DNA of 64,000 bases, taken from positions 1,787,501 to 1,851,500 of the forward strand of contig CM032798.1 in assembly GCA_019155185.1 (NCBI GenBank), written 5' to 3'. This stretch comes from Beaufortia kweichowensis. Lineage: Eukaryota > Chordata > Actinopteri > Cypriniformes > Gastromyzontidae. The notes beneath the pieces were generated by a model that was not told where the DNA came from, did no database searches, and saw only the letters and a program-made list of their open reading frames with translations. The translations under genes and the position numbers were made by a program. Positions 1 to 11,935 of the stretch are shown piece after piece. Each line of letters starts with the position of its first letter. Positions within the stretch are counted from its first letter, which is position 1.

Positions 1-3000
1 CCTTCGGACACATCCTTCACTGAATACTTCAGACCTGTAGGAAGCAGAAATCACTTCACAAATTTGTGGTAATTCCTGAGTTTAGTCTATTGAGTACTCC
101 CATGAATTGTTTTAAACTAGAACACCTTACTACCCTAAAGTACCTTGAATAGGTTCCTTGACTGTGTTCAAGGTCACCCATTGGCTGGTATCTTTTTTGC
201 GTTTTTCCAGCAGGTAGCCCAAAATTTTAGTTCCTCCATCTTTCTCCGGTGGAGTCCATGTGAGGTTGATACAGTTTTTGAAAGCACTGACCACGTTCGG
301 AGGAGCCGGTGGGCCAGGGAAAACTGCCAACGCATTTTATAAATGTTACATGACTTTGATATATGTCAATTTAATAAAAATCTTGTCTGCGGTCTCTTAC
401 TTAAAGCGCCAGCCATGATTTTCTCTGTCTCAATCGGCTCACTGATGCCCTCAAGGTTTTGTGCGTATATGCGATAGATGTACCTTTTGCCAGGGGACAC
501 CGTTTTGTCTCTGAAGTTAAGATGGTTTGATGAAATATCCCCAACCTTTTTCCATGTACTCTGCCCAACCAGTTGGCGCTCAATTATGTAGTTTGTCACC
601 TCTGAGGCACCGTCATCTTTTGGAGGGTTCCATTTCAATTCCAGGACTGAAGATGTACTTTCATTTATTTCTACTGGACCTTGTGGTGGACCTGGCTTAT
701 CTGTGGGGGCACAAATTTGTGATGCCTTAAATATAGTGTAGTATTGTATTATGAAGTGTAGTATGTTTTTAGCAGTCTGGTAATGATTAAAATGCAGATT
801 TTATTCACCTAATACAATAAGACTTGATATGGCTTCTACAGAACCGAAGGGGTTTTTTAGCTGTATTTTGATTTCTCCAGTGTCCGATCGCAGACAGTCT
901 TTTATTTGAAGACGACTGTAGTTGGATTCCTTAACCACTTTTATCGAACCACCATCATAAATCTCAGAGCCTTTGTTAAACCATTTGATCTCCAGGCAGG
1001 GTTGTGTTGGAAACGGCATTTTAAAAGACGCGCTCTGGCCCGCTTTCACTATCACAGGATTAGAGAACTTTTGCAAGGCATCAGGATCGAATTCTGGAAG
1101 ATCTGGAAAGAGCAATAATCAGCAAAATATTCTACAAATGTAGAAAGGACATCCATGCTTTCAAGTCAAAAAAGGATAATGATGTTACCTCCAACTCTCA
1201 CCATGGCCTGTGTCTTGCAACCATTCACTTCAAACTCATACAGACCTGCATCTTCATCATTGCAACTTTGGATTTTGAGCTTGTGCGTGCAACCATCTTT
1301 ACAAATCCTCACTCCTTCTGTTGAAGTCAGCTGATGAACAAGGATTTGAACATGAACATTAATCTGGTCAAAACAACCCATCATATGTATAGATACAATG
1401 TGCAAGCATATACCTTCTCTCCATTTTTATACCAAACACCATCAACTTTGTCAGTATTTAGTGTGCACACAAGCTCTGCAGACTTTCCACGGAGGGCGTT
1501 TATGTCTGATAAACCATTAGCAAAGTCAACTTTACCATCTGGAAGGAATTCATACAATCATTTGTGTTTAATGTTAATCACTTAAATATGGGGAGGTAAA
1601 ATGTTGACTTTTCTGACACAAGCATACCTGTACCATCGCCACCAGTTCCACTGGATCCATCCAGAGCTGATCCCAGGCCTCCCAGTCCACCATCCACTCC
1701 TAAACCTTCCTTTCCTGCTCCATGCTTCCCACTTCCATCATGGTCCTTACCATTCTCTCCCAGTCCACCCTTTCCTCTCGCATCTCCTCCGATTCCGTCT
1801 CCAGATCCAGAACCTCCACTTCCATCCCCTCCATCACCCCTCCCATCAGCACCATCAACCCCTTTGGCTCTCCTAGCTGCTTCATCTTTTTCTCTCTGCA
1901 GTCTGGCCTGTTCCTCTGCCAGACGTCTTGCAAGATCATCCGCTCCATCACTTGCACCATCACGTCCTTTGCCTCTGGCATTAGGGTCCTCTGATATAGC
2001 ATAACACAACAAACAGCAATAGATCAGTCTTATAGCGTAGTGTATATATCTACCAAAGGAATACATAAACTACCATCAACAGCGAGGGTGGCCCTGGAGG
2101 ATTTAATCCCAGCAATAGCCGTGTACACGCCCTTATCCTCTAGGTTACAGTTCTTCACCACTAATCTGTGGATAAGCTTATCCTCAGAGACTGTGATGTT
2201 GTACTTTTCTCCATGTTCAACAGAGACATTATTGGCACACCAGGTGATTTGTGGTGCGGGTCCGGATAAAACACACTCAAAGACTGCATCGTGTCCTTCA
2301 ACCGCTTTAGCATCCTTTAGCATACCATTAAACTCCACATCAGGAACTGTGGGGGTGAATAATTAAATGTTTAGAGATATGTTTATTTGAAAAATAGCCA
2401 GAAGGGAAAGTTGAACCTTATAACGCAAACGCTTACTTGTAAAAGTTGTCGAGAAAATGTTCACATCATCAACGTCAACTTGGTATAATCCAGCATCATT
2501 TAGAGAAACATTGTTGATGCTAAACAAGTATTTATCACCAGATTTGTTCATGTTGTGTTTACAGGAATCATCAGTTCCATCTCCAAAGTCAAGCATATCA
2601 CCATTCTAGAAGCAATAAAGTTGAAAGATTAAATGTACCTATAGTGATGTATTGTTGATCATATTTGTATACGCAGTAGTTGAGCTTACTTTGTAGACAT
2701 AAATTTGACTGTTTGGGTCGTTGAGCTTCATATCAAACTCAAATTCAGCCTTGCCACTCGTTTTCACTTCAATCTGTTTCATGTTTTCAACATTCTCGAC
2801 AACCTGCAAGATGCAGAAGAAGAAAGTTTAACATCTTTCATCTTCCTTCATTGGTAAACCTGATATTAATAAACAAATAAGTGAAAAGCATACATATTAG
2901 TTTTAAATTACAGTCTGTATGTAATTTCAGAAGAATAAATTCTGGAGCATCACCTTGGCTTGTTCATCCTCTCTCTCCTTTTTCTTCAGGTTAAGCTGTT

Positions 3001-5000
3001 TCAGCATCCAGCGATAATCAGTGACTCCAAACTGCTGACATATGCGCTCATAATTGGACTTTTTGGCGCTCAGCATCACTTCCCAGAATTTTGGATCAAT
3101 CTCTCCCTCTTTCTTTGGTTTCTCTTTCCTCTTTTTGACAATTCTAGATAAAAACAGCTTAGTTGGTCTCATTTATGATTTATCACAACACTTGTCTTTA
3201 TGATAGAAGATTAAGCGATTACTTGGTTTTCTTAAGCATTTTTCTGAAGTCTTCAGGATCGTTTGTTTCGCCATCTTAGGAAACAATATAGAATGACATT
3301 TAATTTCCTGATCATATTTCAAAACGTTTGTGGACATATGCTTCTTATCAACCATTTCAGCTAATCCAGTAATATCTGTGGACAAATCTTATACGTGATA
3401 TAACCTTATAAGTTCATACTTTTCACAATATGGAGTATGTCCTTCTTTACATTTGTTTTTACATTTTCTTTTATTTTAACTTGTGTATAACTTGTAGACA
3501 TACCTGCTTGTGGTTTTTTGAATCCAACTAAAAGACAGAACAAAGAATTACCAGAAAAAGACAACATAGATGTAAGCATGCATTTCTTTTGCAGATTAAA
3601 TTCCTACATCTGCACTTTTTAAAGAAATTTGAACATATATTTAATATCATCTGGAACTACAGTATGTGTTGTCACATGAATATGTATTGCCCACCTGACA
3701 TGACACCCAGTGTGGCCGTGCACACGGCTTTCCCAAACGGATTTGTAGCGAAACATTTGTACGTGTCTGCCTGATCTACCTTCACATTTGGTATCTGTTG
3801 TGGTGTGTAACATGACAAATAAATAAATAAAAACAGTGGAGGGATCCATCACGTTACAATTTAGATTGAATATTGTGACACTTGGTACTGTACCTCCAGA
3901 ACATGTTCTCGTGACCTTTGATCATATCTTGTTATATATTTTTCTGGATCAGACGTGTCGCCCTTGTTGCGAGCCCATGTTACGGTCGGTGCTGGATCTC
4001 CACACACCACTGCTTTAAAAATGGCAACTTTGCCTTTGTTAAGAAAAAGGAAAAATTTTACCATGTTTAGTGTTATTTCACGGTCTTATAAAACATCTAA
4101 AAACAGCATCTATTGCTTTCTCATGATTATTAAATGGAGACAGTTAAATTAAAACAACTTTATTACAAATTCAATATATACAGTTTGGTCTTTTGGAATA
4201 CGTACAAATTATACTATAAAAGCTTTAACGAATGAGATTAGCAATATATTGAGAATAGCCTATTAAAATACCTTCTTGAACTGTCAATGCAATTGGTTTC
4301 CTGGTGAAATCAGGTGTTGTTTTTCCACGTGGCAATTCCTTCACATACTGTGTGATCATAACACCAGGCATTCTAGATCTCTTCTTGATCTCCACTTAAA
4401 AGATATACGCATTAGTCATTAAATGATGTGCATTATTATGAAATATTTATTGTAAGTATATACAGTATTGTGGTTGCAAATACTCTTATGGACACAATGC
4501 ATGCCTGTCCCTGCTAAAAAAATAATACAAAAATGTTTTAATTACAAAAATCATCCGAACCATCAGCTGTTCATAACTAAAACAAAAATGTGAGTTTTAG
4601 TAAGTTTTAATGGTTATAAGTTGGTTCCCATCTGCCTGATAACATTCCACCAATAGAACCCAGTAGAGACACACAGAGACCATTATGGTTTCAATAAAAC
4701 CCAAATACAATATCGATTATAGCCATTAAATCCAAACACCATTAACACCAGAATTTCTCTGTTGTTTCTATTGTTCATTTTAGTGATTTATTCAATTTGG
4801 CCACATGATGGCGCTGTTCCCTTGAAAGTTTCACAGTGATGCACAACTGAGTACAGTAGATCTAAGCTAATAACAGTTTAAACACTTCATGAACTGGATT
4901 TAAATGTAAATTATAGCATTGCATGTGTATAATGTACTATAATATGTCAACTCAAACACATCTTACCCTGCTCAGTGGGCATCTCTGTAGATCGAGACAT
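1..5000 (-). CDS. igfn1: igfn1-like gene, copy A (3' end lies off the left edge)
   Basis: Ig/FN3 sarcomere protein; the mammalian family member is a Z-disc protein that binds KY, filamin C and eEF1A2. Exons in transcript order: 4967-5000 (ATG at 5000, MSRSTEMPTEQ), 4272-4394, 3894-4033 and 3695-3794 (Ig1), 3504-3527, 3223-3274, 2954-3143 (THB-like), 2690-2803 and 2437-2605 (Ig2), 2074-2346 (Ig3), 1628-1990 (linker), 1414-1538 and 1189-1330 (Ig4), 809-1102 (Ig5), 401-700 (FN3-1), 144-323 and <1-34 (FN3-2). All have GT-AG borders and compatible phases with no stop, so this is the only copy that looks fully intact over its visible part. A probable 5' UTR acceptor places the start exon at 4967-5047. 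FN3-3 onward is outside the window. FN3-2 reads EKDGGTK, grouping it with copy B. The family call is firm; individual exon edges were read by eye. Confidence 0.9.
1628..1990 (-). other. igfn1: Variable linker exon of copy A, Gly/Asp-rich
   Basis: 121 codons in frame between Ig3 and Ig4. The head EDPNARGKGRDGASDGADDL followed by ARRLAEEQARLQREKDEAAR is helical and charged; the rest is a GDG, GSG, GGLG-type low-complexity tract. It is a phase 1-1 exon, so it can be skipped without changing frame. An RGD triplet occurs but is probably a composition accident. Confidence 0.75.
2954..3143 (-). other. igfn1: THB-like helical exon, copy A
   Basis: Encodes a Lys-rich lead, then GEIDPKFWEVMLSAKKSNY, ERICQQFGVTDYRWMLKQL and a charged helix ending KEREDEQAK. 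The pattern DYERIC..YG.TDFR..L is shared by all four copies and resembles the tri-helix bundle in the M-region of myosin-binding protein C. Length 190 nt, in phase. An actin- or myosin-binding role is an inference from that likeness. Confidence 0.6.
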
Positions 5001-5047
5001 GTCCAGAATGTTATTTTATTGTTGTTTCAATTGTCAAAGAAGTTAGG
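4967..5047 (-). other. igfn1: Copy A start exon
   Basis: ATG at 5000-4998 opens MSRSTEMPTEQ, then donor G|GTAAGA at 4966. The final G completes a Val codon with the next exon (4394), giving VEIKKRSRMPGV, the same junction phase as in the other copies. An acceptor-like TTTTGTTCGACAG ends at 5048, so about 47 nt of this exon are 5' UTR. The encoded N-terminus is shorter than in B, C and D and lacks their WKK or FPK start. Confidence 0.7.
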
Positions 5048-5787
5048 CTGTCGAACAAAACACATAAGAGTTATTATACTAGTAAATAATACAAACAGAC
5101 ATATGTATATTCAAAATTGTGAATATTGGAAAATCTATATTACATTTAAAAGTATAATATAGTATAATAAGCCAAATACTTACTAGAAAAAATAAAAGTC
5201 AAGTAATTATATAAGCTCAACAATCATCACTTTGGTTGTGGAATAAAAAAAGTTCTTTATTTTGTTTAGCACATGTACATAAAGTCTATGAATGCCACTA
5301 GCCGTGCCGTGAAATGTTTGATGTATTTCAGGTATTAAAACAACATGTTACATTAAGTGTTCTGACTATTACTGATTATTATCGATAAAACACTTTATTC
5401 ATTCAGTGCAATCAAACCGCCGGCATTTCTTAAAAAATCTTTAAATCAGGTTAGATGAGATCTGGAATCTCAAACAGCAGACACAGAACATTCACCCCTC
5501 CTGAAGTGTGATTAAAGATGTTCCCAAACTCATCCGTCTCACTCCTAATGGCCTTTCTTAATGGAAGATACGTGAAGCTGTGACCTTCAAAAAGTTTGCC
5601 AATAAAGATATATTAAGAATTTGATTTGATACATATCGCACATGGAGTAACACTAGACCGGCTGTTAAAATCTTAATGACATTCTTAGATTCGCCGGCTC
5701 CTCTGCAATGCTTTTACAAGGCCAAAGGGGAAAGAAACTGTTATCCAAGGTTTGACAGATCGCAGACGAACAAAACAACATTATGTG

Positions 5788-5801
5788 ATTGCCATGGCAA
5801 C
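5788..5801. promoter_or_regulatory. RFX X-box-like palindrome
   Basis: ATTGCCATGGCAAC matches the palindromic X-box GTTGCCATGGCAAC except for the first base. It lies about 0.8 kb upstream of the copy A start exon. Binding is unproven. Confidence 0.35.
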
Positions 5802-8287
5802 TCGTCTATTTAGATTGCTCGCGAGCCTGTATACTGGTAATAATCTGTCAGCCTACATCAACACCAGAAAGATTTGAAATGTTCTTCTTCTGCTTAGTGA
5901 ATGTGTTCGGCAGAAAACATTTGAAATAACCTTCATCTGCTGGAGAAATGGCCCTCCAATAAAAGCCATGATGCGTTTACTTAATGCTCCTTTAGGATTG
6001 CTCATTTTTCCTAGACATTTGTCACTCGGTCTTGAGAGTCAATCCGTACAAAAGTCTTTCCAAAGGTCTTCTCTATCCCTCTTAATCTGTCTATCTGTCT
6101 GTCTCTCACACTCTTGTACAAGAACCACACAGTGGAACAAAGCCAGATACTTTGACAACAAATCAATAACCCTTTATAAAACTGCAACAGGGTTGGATAT
6201 AAAACAGATCATTCTGTAGATATGATCAGATAATATAAACATTATTGTATCAATCACAATTTTGTTTGTCGTGTTTTCTAGTAAAATGATCTTTAAAACA
6301 TTTTTACCATCTCAAGAAAAATTACTTTTAGAGAATATGTCTTAAATTAAGGTTAAAGTTTTGCCTTGAAAAATAAATCTTACTAAATTATCTCAGATTT
6401 ATGCTGAAAACAAATAGCCAGAGGCATAAAAACAATAACCTTCATTTATAATCTCCAAAAACACGTTTTGTTTCTCGAGTAAATTGATGTTGTTTCAAAG
6501 ATGTTTAGACGTTTTTACTGGTAGCCATGAATTTGTTGGTTACATAACTAACATAAAATAAAACTTTTATTAGAAAGTAATTTCAATCAGAACACATTAA
6601 AAAGTAACGATAGATATCAGGTTATAGTGATGAGATGGTATGTGGATGGGAGTGATGATAATAGCAGTGATGTAAGATACGTAATGATTAATGATTAGTT
6701 GTGATATTAGTTAATATAATTAAGTAGTTGCCTTTTCTACAAGTACATACATCCAAAAGCAAAGACTTTCTCCACAAGCCATTATTTAATTCGTTTCCAG
6801 CTCATAGACTGATTCAATTCACTAAACTAAAATCAAATGTTGAGCAATTTTCCTGGGCTGCTTTTTTAAAGAAATATAGAAACTTACTTTCAAATCTCAC
6901 CGCTGCTTCTGCGTCAATCCTGCGTGTTCCCTAAAGAACATGGGTGAAGCGAATGCAGTTGAATCAATCAGCTGTCACATTATAGCTTTTATTTGGACAG
7001 CTCATGGGAGGGAGTCCAGCCCATGCAACACATATTCATATTATCCTATATCATATTTATATTTTTTTATTGTTTTCTGTGTGTGTGTGATTTGATCATG
7101 ATGTTGAATGATGTTTATCTGTTGAGTTGATGCTGATGTTGTTTGTTATCATCACATCATGTAATTTCACAGAATTGATACATTTAATTATTATTAAAAT
7201 TATATTAAAATTATTAAATAATAATAATAATTATATTAAAGTCAAATAACTAAGATTCGATCAATATTAATGTCTCACATGTGTCTCCCACACTCGCTTG
7301 AACAGGCCTTTCCATTTACAGTAGTATGATGATTCCTCGTAACATGACCGAACGTATTACGTGTTTATTGGATAATTAAAGTATATCTAAAAAGCCTCTT
7401 AAAATTGTGCCATTAGTTGCCGGCTTATCAAGTGTAATCTGAATAGAATAATTACAGGTGAGGTGATTTTCCAGCCTTTGCCTTCTAATATATCCAGATA
7501 AAAATCTTTTACAGATATATTTACAATATTCAGAGGCTTATGGTGATATGAAACCCCTGGCCTTATAAAAAATATATATTGGTGTGGCAACATATTTCCC
7601 TCACAGATACCGAGGCTAGGTTTCGTTTTACATTGACATGGGTTTACCAAGCTTGACGTGCGCAGACAGCTTGTCTAAGACTCTGGAGCCGGGCCTGTGC
7701 TTGGGTGTAGCCTGGAGACGCTCGCTGGACTCCAGGAATACAATAAACACAAACCTCACCCTATGACCCAAAATATCTTCTTATGCCGCAGAGCAAGCTG
7801 CAAATTGAGAAGGTTACGTAGGCATCATAACATGTGTCACTTTTGTACAAATCCGGTGTACTATTCCATAGCATCTTAAGGCCCGTTCACACCAAGGATG
7901 ATAACGATATCTGTAGTATAAAGTTTTAAAAATCATTCTAAATTTAAGAGAATAGCCCACGTCACAACTATTATTATAAAGATACAGAGACATAATATTA
8001 TTAAGATCAGAGTGATTTCAGATCATTTTAGAGAGATTCAAATTGAAAAGAACTTGCAGAATGTAAGCTTAAAATAAATATGATGTTATTGTCCGATGCA
8101 AGCTGCAAAATTTTAATTGCACATAACAATTACAATAAATTACAGGCACATTATTTTGCATTTTAACATACTAATTTTTAAAGGTAAATTTAGGTTGTCA
8201 GTGAAATCCTAGATGCATCTGTTTAAATTAGGCACCAAACTACATAATACACTGAATACAAATAATACAAATAATGTTGCTTTACAT

Positions 8288-8492
8288 TGCCTTAGAAGAA
8301 CCGTTTTGGGTAAATGGTTCTATTTCCTGTTTCACAAAAGGTTTTCTATAGTGAAAAACAGTTCGTTAGACCATAAAAAGTAAGAAAAAAAATGGTTCTT
8401 GTAAGAGTCCTGCACTGAATGATTCTTTGGGGAACCAAAAATAGTTCTTCTATGGCATCACTATAAAGAACCTTTTGTAGCACCTTTAGTTT
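8288..8492. repeat. Fish AAAGAACC-type repeat, copy 1
   Basis: Contains AGAACCGTTTTGGGTAAATGG, GTGAAAAACAGTT, TTTGGGGAACCAAA and TAAAGAACCTTTT. Similar blocks occur at 13045-13145 and 56045-56275. Confidence 0.55.
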
Positions 8493-8932
8493 TAGGACTG
8501 TATATGTCCACAAATCTAATACTTTGTTTTAAATATAAAGAGTTTAAGATGCGGACCTACAAGAACAACAGTTTATCTGTATTTCAAGAACGACAGTTTA
8601 CTCAGATAGTAAATCTCTATAGATATTATGCCACATAAAATAAAAATCTACTTATATTAGAATTAGACTGTAAAAACCATAATGATCTACCACTAATAGT
8701 TACAACTTTCCCTACAGTACACAATTGGCACATTCACACAATCAGTGAACTAAAATATGAATAATGTTCTGGTGCTGTAGTGCATTTAAATGCTCAATAA
8801 AGGATATGTCCAACATGCTGAAGTTCAATCTGTAAGTAATAAGAGATATAAATGTAATATAATGTACTATATATAAGTAATCAGTACATTAAAGTAGCTA
8901 CTAATGCAATGATTTATCATATTGAAACATAC

Positions 8933-9122
8933 CTCTGACGTTTAGTTTGGTTGAACATTGTGCTGTGCCAAATGAGTTGACGGCCACCAGTTTGTACTCG
9001 CCACTGTCTTGAGATCTGACTCGGATGATGTACAGAGAACAGACGCCGTACGTGTTTGTGATGTAATAGTTGTTGTTGGAGTTGATGCAGATGCCGTTCA
9101 GGTACCACGAGACGTGTGGGGT
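8933..9122 (-). pseudogene. igfn1: 3' fragment of the copy B Ig7 exon
   Basis: Open from TPHVSWYLNGICINSNNNYY through ITNTYGVCSLYII, DSGEYKLVAVNSFGTAQCS and a GTATGT donor. It matches Ig7 of C and D from the VTW strand onward. The front part of the exon is replaced by the transposon terminus at about 9123. Confidence 0.8.
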
Positions 9123-9123
9123 G

Positions 9124-10858
9124 TAGGGGTGTAACGATACACCAATGCCACGGTTCGGTTCAGATCACGGTTTTGGAGCCTCGGTTCGGTTCGGTTCGGT
9201 TCTGTTTGCTGTGGGGGCAGGGTTCATGGCAGGGCACCAGCAATAATAACACTAGATTCACTTTAACTTAATAAAAACAACAACAACAATAATGCTTATT
9301 AACTTTATCTTTATTACTTAACTTTATACATTGGTTTCACGTTTTCTTTAGAGCAGTTAGCACACCTGAGTTAACTCAAATTAAATAAATGCCTCCACTA
9401 GTCAGAAATAAACTGGTCTAATAAAATAAAATGTATAATACATCTAAAATGTTAAATTAAAGTTTTTCTTCAACCACCATCATGTCCACATTCTCAGGTG
9501 AGAGGCTTGCTCTCTGTGCTGTAACAATGTCCCCTGCTGTAGAGAACACCAGCTCACTGGGGACTGATGTTGCAGGGACTCCAGGAAGCATTTAGCCAAC
9601 CTGGCTAAATGGGGAAACTGGCTCTCTTTGTCCTTCCACCATGCAAGTGGATTTGACTCCCACTTGAAGAGTGGCACTTCCTTGTAACGCTGCACCTCCT
9701 CTTTCACCATTTGAGACAGAGACTTGGATGCAGGTGTGCTCGTCTCCACTGGAAATAACTTTCCAAACAGTTCCTTGATTGGTGCTCTTTTTGGCTGGAG
9801 GATCACAATCACTGCTGGATGCACTTCTGACTGCTCCTCTGAGTCTTGGGCCTTACAAGGACAAAGCCACAAAATAGTTAAAAGTTACTCAGCGTCAACT
9901 AATTGCAATTCATATCTGACAAATAAAACTACCAAAAACATAGTGATGCTCATTTTCTGATGATCTAAGTTTCTGTTTAGATTTTAGAGTTTCAAAAAAT
10001 TATATATGTAAAGTGCTTTTTTACAGGACATATTCACTACTAGTAAGATATGTTGCAGGTCTGTGGTATTTACAAAACAATGACATTTATAAAATGTATT
10101 TTTTAAAATGTATTAATTAATTTAACTTAATCAAATTATTAAATTAACTCATTTTGGAATTAAAACAATTAAACAAAATACCTGTGAGGATGGCATTCCA
10201 GAATCTTCTCTATCAGGCTGTTGAAGACGATGCTCCGTGTGGTCTCTTCAAAGAAGCGGCAGAGATTTAAACTGATAGGTCAAGTGCAGTACTCATATGA
10301 AGAAACTGCACAAGTGTTGAGTCAGAGTCTGGGTATCTGTTGGTGAAGTCGGACACAATGGCAGATTTCACATCTTTCACAGCTCATCTGCAACTCACGT
10401 TCATAAGATTCCAGGATGGTGTGTTTCAGTGGCATTATCATTGAGCGGTTGGCTGCTGTTCAGTGCTCAACAGAGTATTACCGTTTTCATTTTGGAACCT
10501 GAACAATGTTCTCAGCTACTTTTACATCTTTCATCAGACAGAGTAACAATGTTAATGTTCCTCTTAATATTGCTGAGAAAACAGCAGCCTGCTGTTCAAG
10601 GTAGCTCAAGCATGTCATAGCTTGAGTTCCACCTGAATGCTGGACATCCTGGATCAGCTTGTGGTAGGCAGTTGGAGCATCTCTTGTTTGTCCTTGAGCA
10701 CTGCTGCAGCAGTACGATGGAAAAAGGTCTGGCTAAAATGCCGTGACATCGTTAACGCCCATCCCCATTGTGAAGCCAGGTTAACCAAACCCGCTGGCTG
10801 CTTTTGACTATATTTTTGGCGTTGTCTGTTTCTGCCAGTCGCGTTTTCTCTGTCAATG
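9124..10858 (-). mobile_element. Decayed, truncated hAT transposon inside copy B
   Basis: The left end TAGGGGTGTAACGATACACC followed by GGTTCGGTTCGG tracts looks like a hAT terminal and subterminal repeat. The interior carries transposase fragments on the minus strand. No matching terminal repeat is seen near 10858, where the sequence switches abruptly from transposase core to the igfn1 FN3-4 exon, so the other end has been lost. It lies between FN3-4 and Ig7 fragments, and about 400 bp of igfn1 exon and intron present in copies C and D is missing. It cannot move by itself. Confidence 0.8.
9457..10850 (-). pseudogene. hAT-family (ZBED-like) transposase remnant
   Basis: Fragments in order: ETDNAKNIVK (the conserved TDNA motif of the RNase H-like core) at about 10835; FFHRTAAAVLKDKQEMLQLP; a RWNSSYDML-type motif near 10640; LEQQAAVFSAIL; then SNPLAWWKDKESQFPHLARL followed by AKCFL. 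The C-terminal dimerisation motif PATSVPSELVFSTAGDIVTA is open only after a one-base frame change near 9578, and ends at TAA 9457-9459. Several frameshifts and stops, no BED finger and no start. Not functional. Confidence 0.8.
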
Positions 10859-10861
10859 CTA

Positions 10862-10965
10862 CAGTCGGTCATCCAGTTTCTCATCTGGAGATGGAGCCCA
10901 TGTGATGATGACTTTACCGTGCACAACCTGTTCTAGCTCCACCGGGCCTGGACGCTTCGGTTCAT
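10862..10965 (-). pseudogene. igfn1: 5' fragment of the copy B FN3-4 exon
   Basis: Reads DEPKRPGPVELEQVVHGKVI then ITWAPSPDEKLDDRL and a TAG at 10859-10861. Copy D continues from the same point with HYMVTKRD. The stop is at the transposon junction. Confidence 0.8.
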
Positions 10966-11901
10966 CTGCCGGGCCATAGAAAGAAACAATGCATTAAATT
11001 AAACCATTTATTTTTTCATGTATTTTCGACGTGCCGTGTCTTTTTCTGATGACTCACCGGCCACTCTGACCTCAATGTCAAAACTATTCTGTCCACTTGA
11101 GTTTTTTGCCATGATTGTGTAAACACCAGAGTCAGAATACTGTGAGGACGGGATGACAAGCATGGATGCGTTCTCAACGTTAATGATGTTCATCCAGGGG
11201 GAAACAGGTTCAGCATTTTTCAGCCATGTGATGTCTGGCTGTGGATAGCCCTGTACATAAACATATTGTAAATTGAAATGGATGCTGGTCGTTACAGATT
11301 ACAGATCATTAAAAATTTTTTAAGTTGACCCTTCGCTAAGCTCCTCACATTTTGTGCTGCTCTATTAGACAAGCTTTACATGACCTCCAATATAAGATAT
11401 TTGTGAACAGTGTGTTTTATTTAATTTATATTTTGTATATTATTATATGCAATAATATGTAGACCAAGATTATCATTAAAAGCAAAACTTTTCTGTTAAT
11501 TAAAATAAAGGTGAAATAAAATAAAATATAGGCTTTAATAATAGTTGAAATATGAAAATAAAAGAGATGTTGGCTTGAAAATAACATGAAATAAGTTTAA
11601 GTTAAAGCACTAAAACTATTAACCAAATGAAAAAAATTTTTTTTAAACTAAATTAAACAAAAACTACAACAATGTAAATAGCAAAAAATAAAAATAAAAG
11701 CTAATTAAAAATATTAATAAAGTTACAGCAAATCTAAAATAAAAACTAAAATCACCCTAATGTAAACCAGTTTTATGACTTGAAAAATGTAATATGAATG
11801 AATTTAAATTTAGTTTATATAAAAATAATTTGGTGGATGGCAACAGTTTCTAAGGTTTTTAAGGCGGAGCTTAGTGACGTGTCAATGTTATTGCAAATAA
11901 C

Positions 11902-11935
11902 ATTGTACCTCATAATTTGATTGTACCTCATAATT
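11902..11935. repeat. Duplicated splice-donor segment in copy B Ig6
   Basis: ATTGTACCTCATAATT occurs twice, separated by TG. On the minus strand each copy is TATGAG|GTACAAT, so the first Ig6 exon has two equal donors 18 nt apart. Use of the distal one would add VQSNYE in frame. Confidence 0.7.

Larger units (their letters stand above)
5048..8932. other. Intergenic region between copies A and B
   Basis: AT-rich DNA with no supportable gene. It should contain the copy A upstream UTR exon and promoter and the copy B 3' end, neither of which I could place. A palindromic RFX-type X-box lies at 5788-5801 and a repeat of the AAAGAACC type at about 8288-8492. Confidence 0.6.

Noticed and set aside
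1628..1990. Functional RGD integrin-binding motif in the copy A linker
   Set aside because: It lies in a Gly/Asp-rich tract of an intracellular muscle protein; probably composition.
1601..1994. Plus-strand His/Pro/Leu and Ser/Thr open frames
   Set aside because: Shadows of the Gly/Asp-rich linker exon of copy A.
9457..10850. Active transposase gene
   Set aside because: Multiple frameshifts and stops, no N-terminal zinc finger, one terminal repeat missing.
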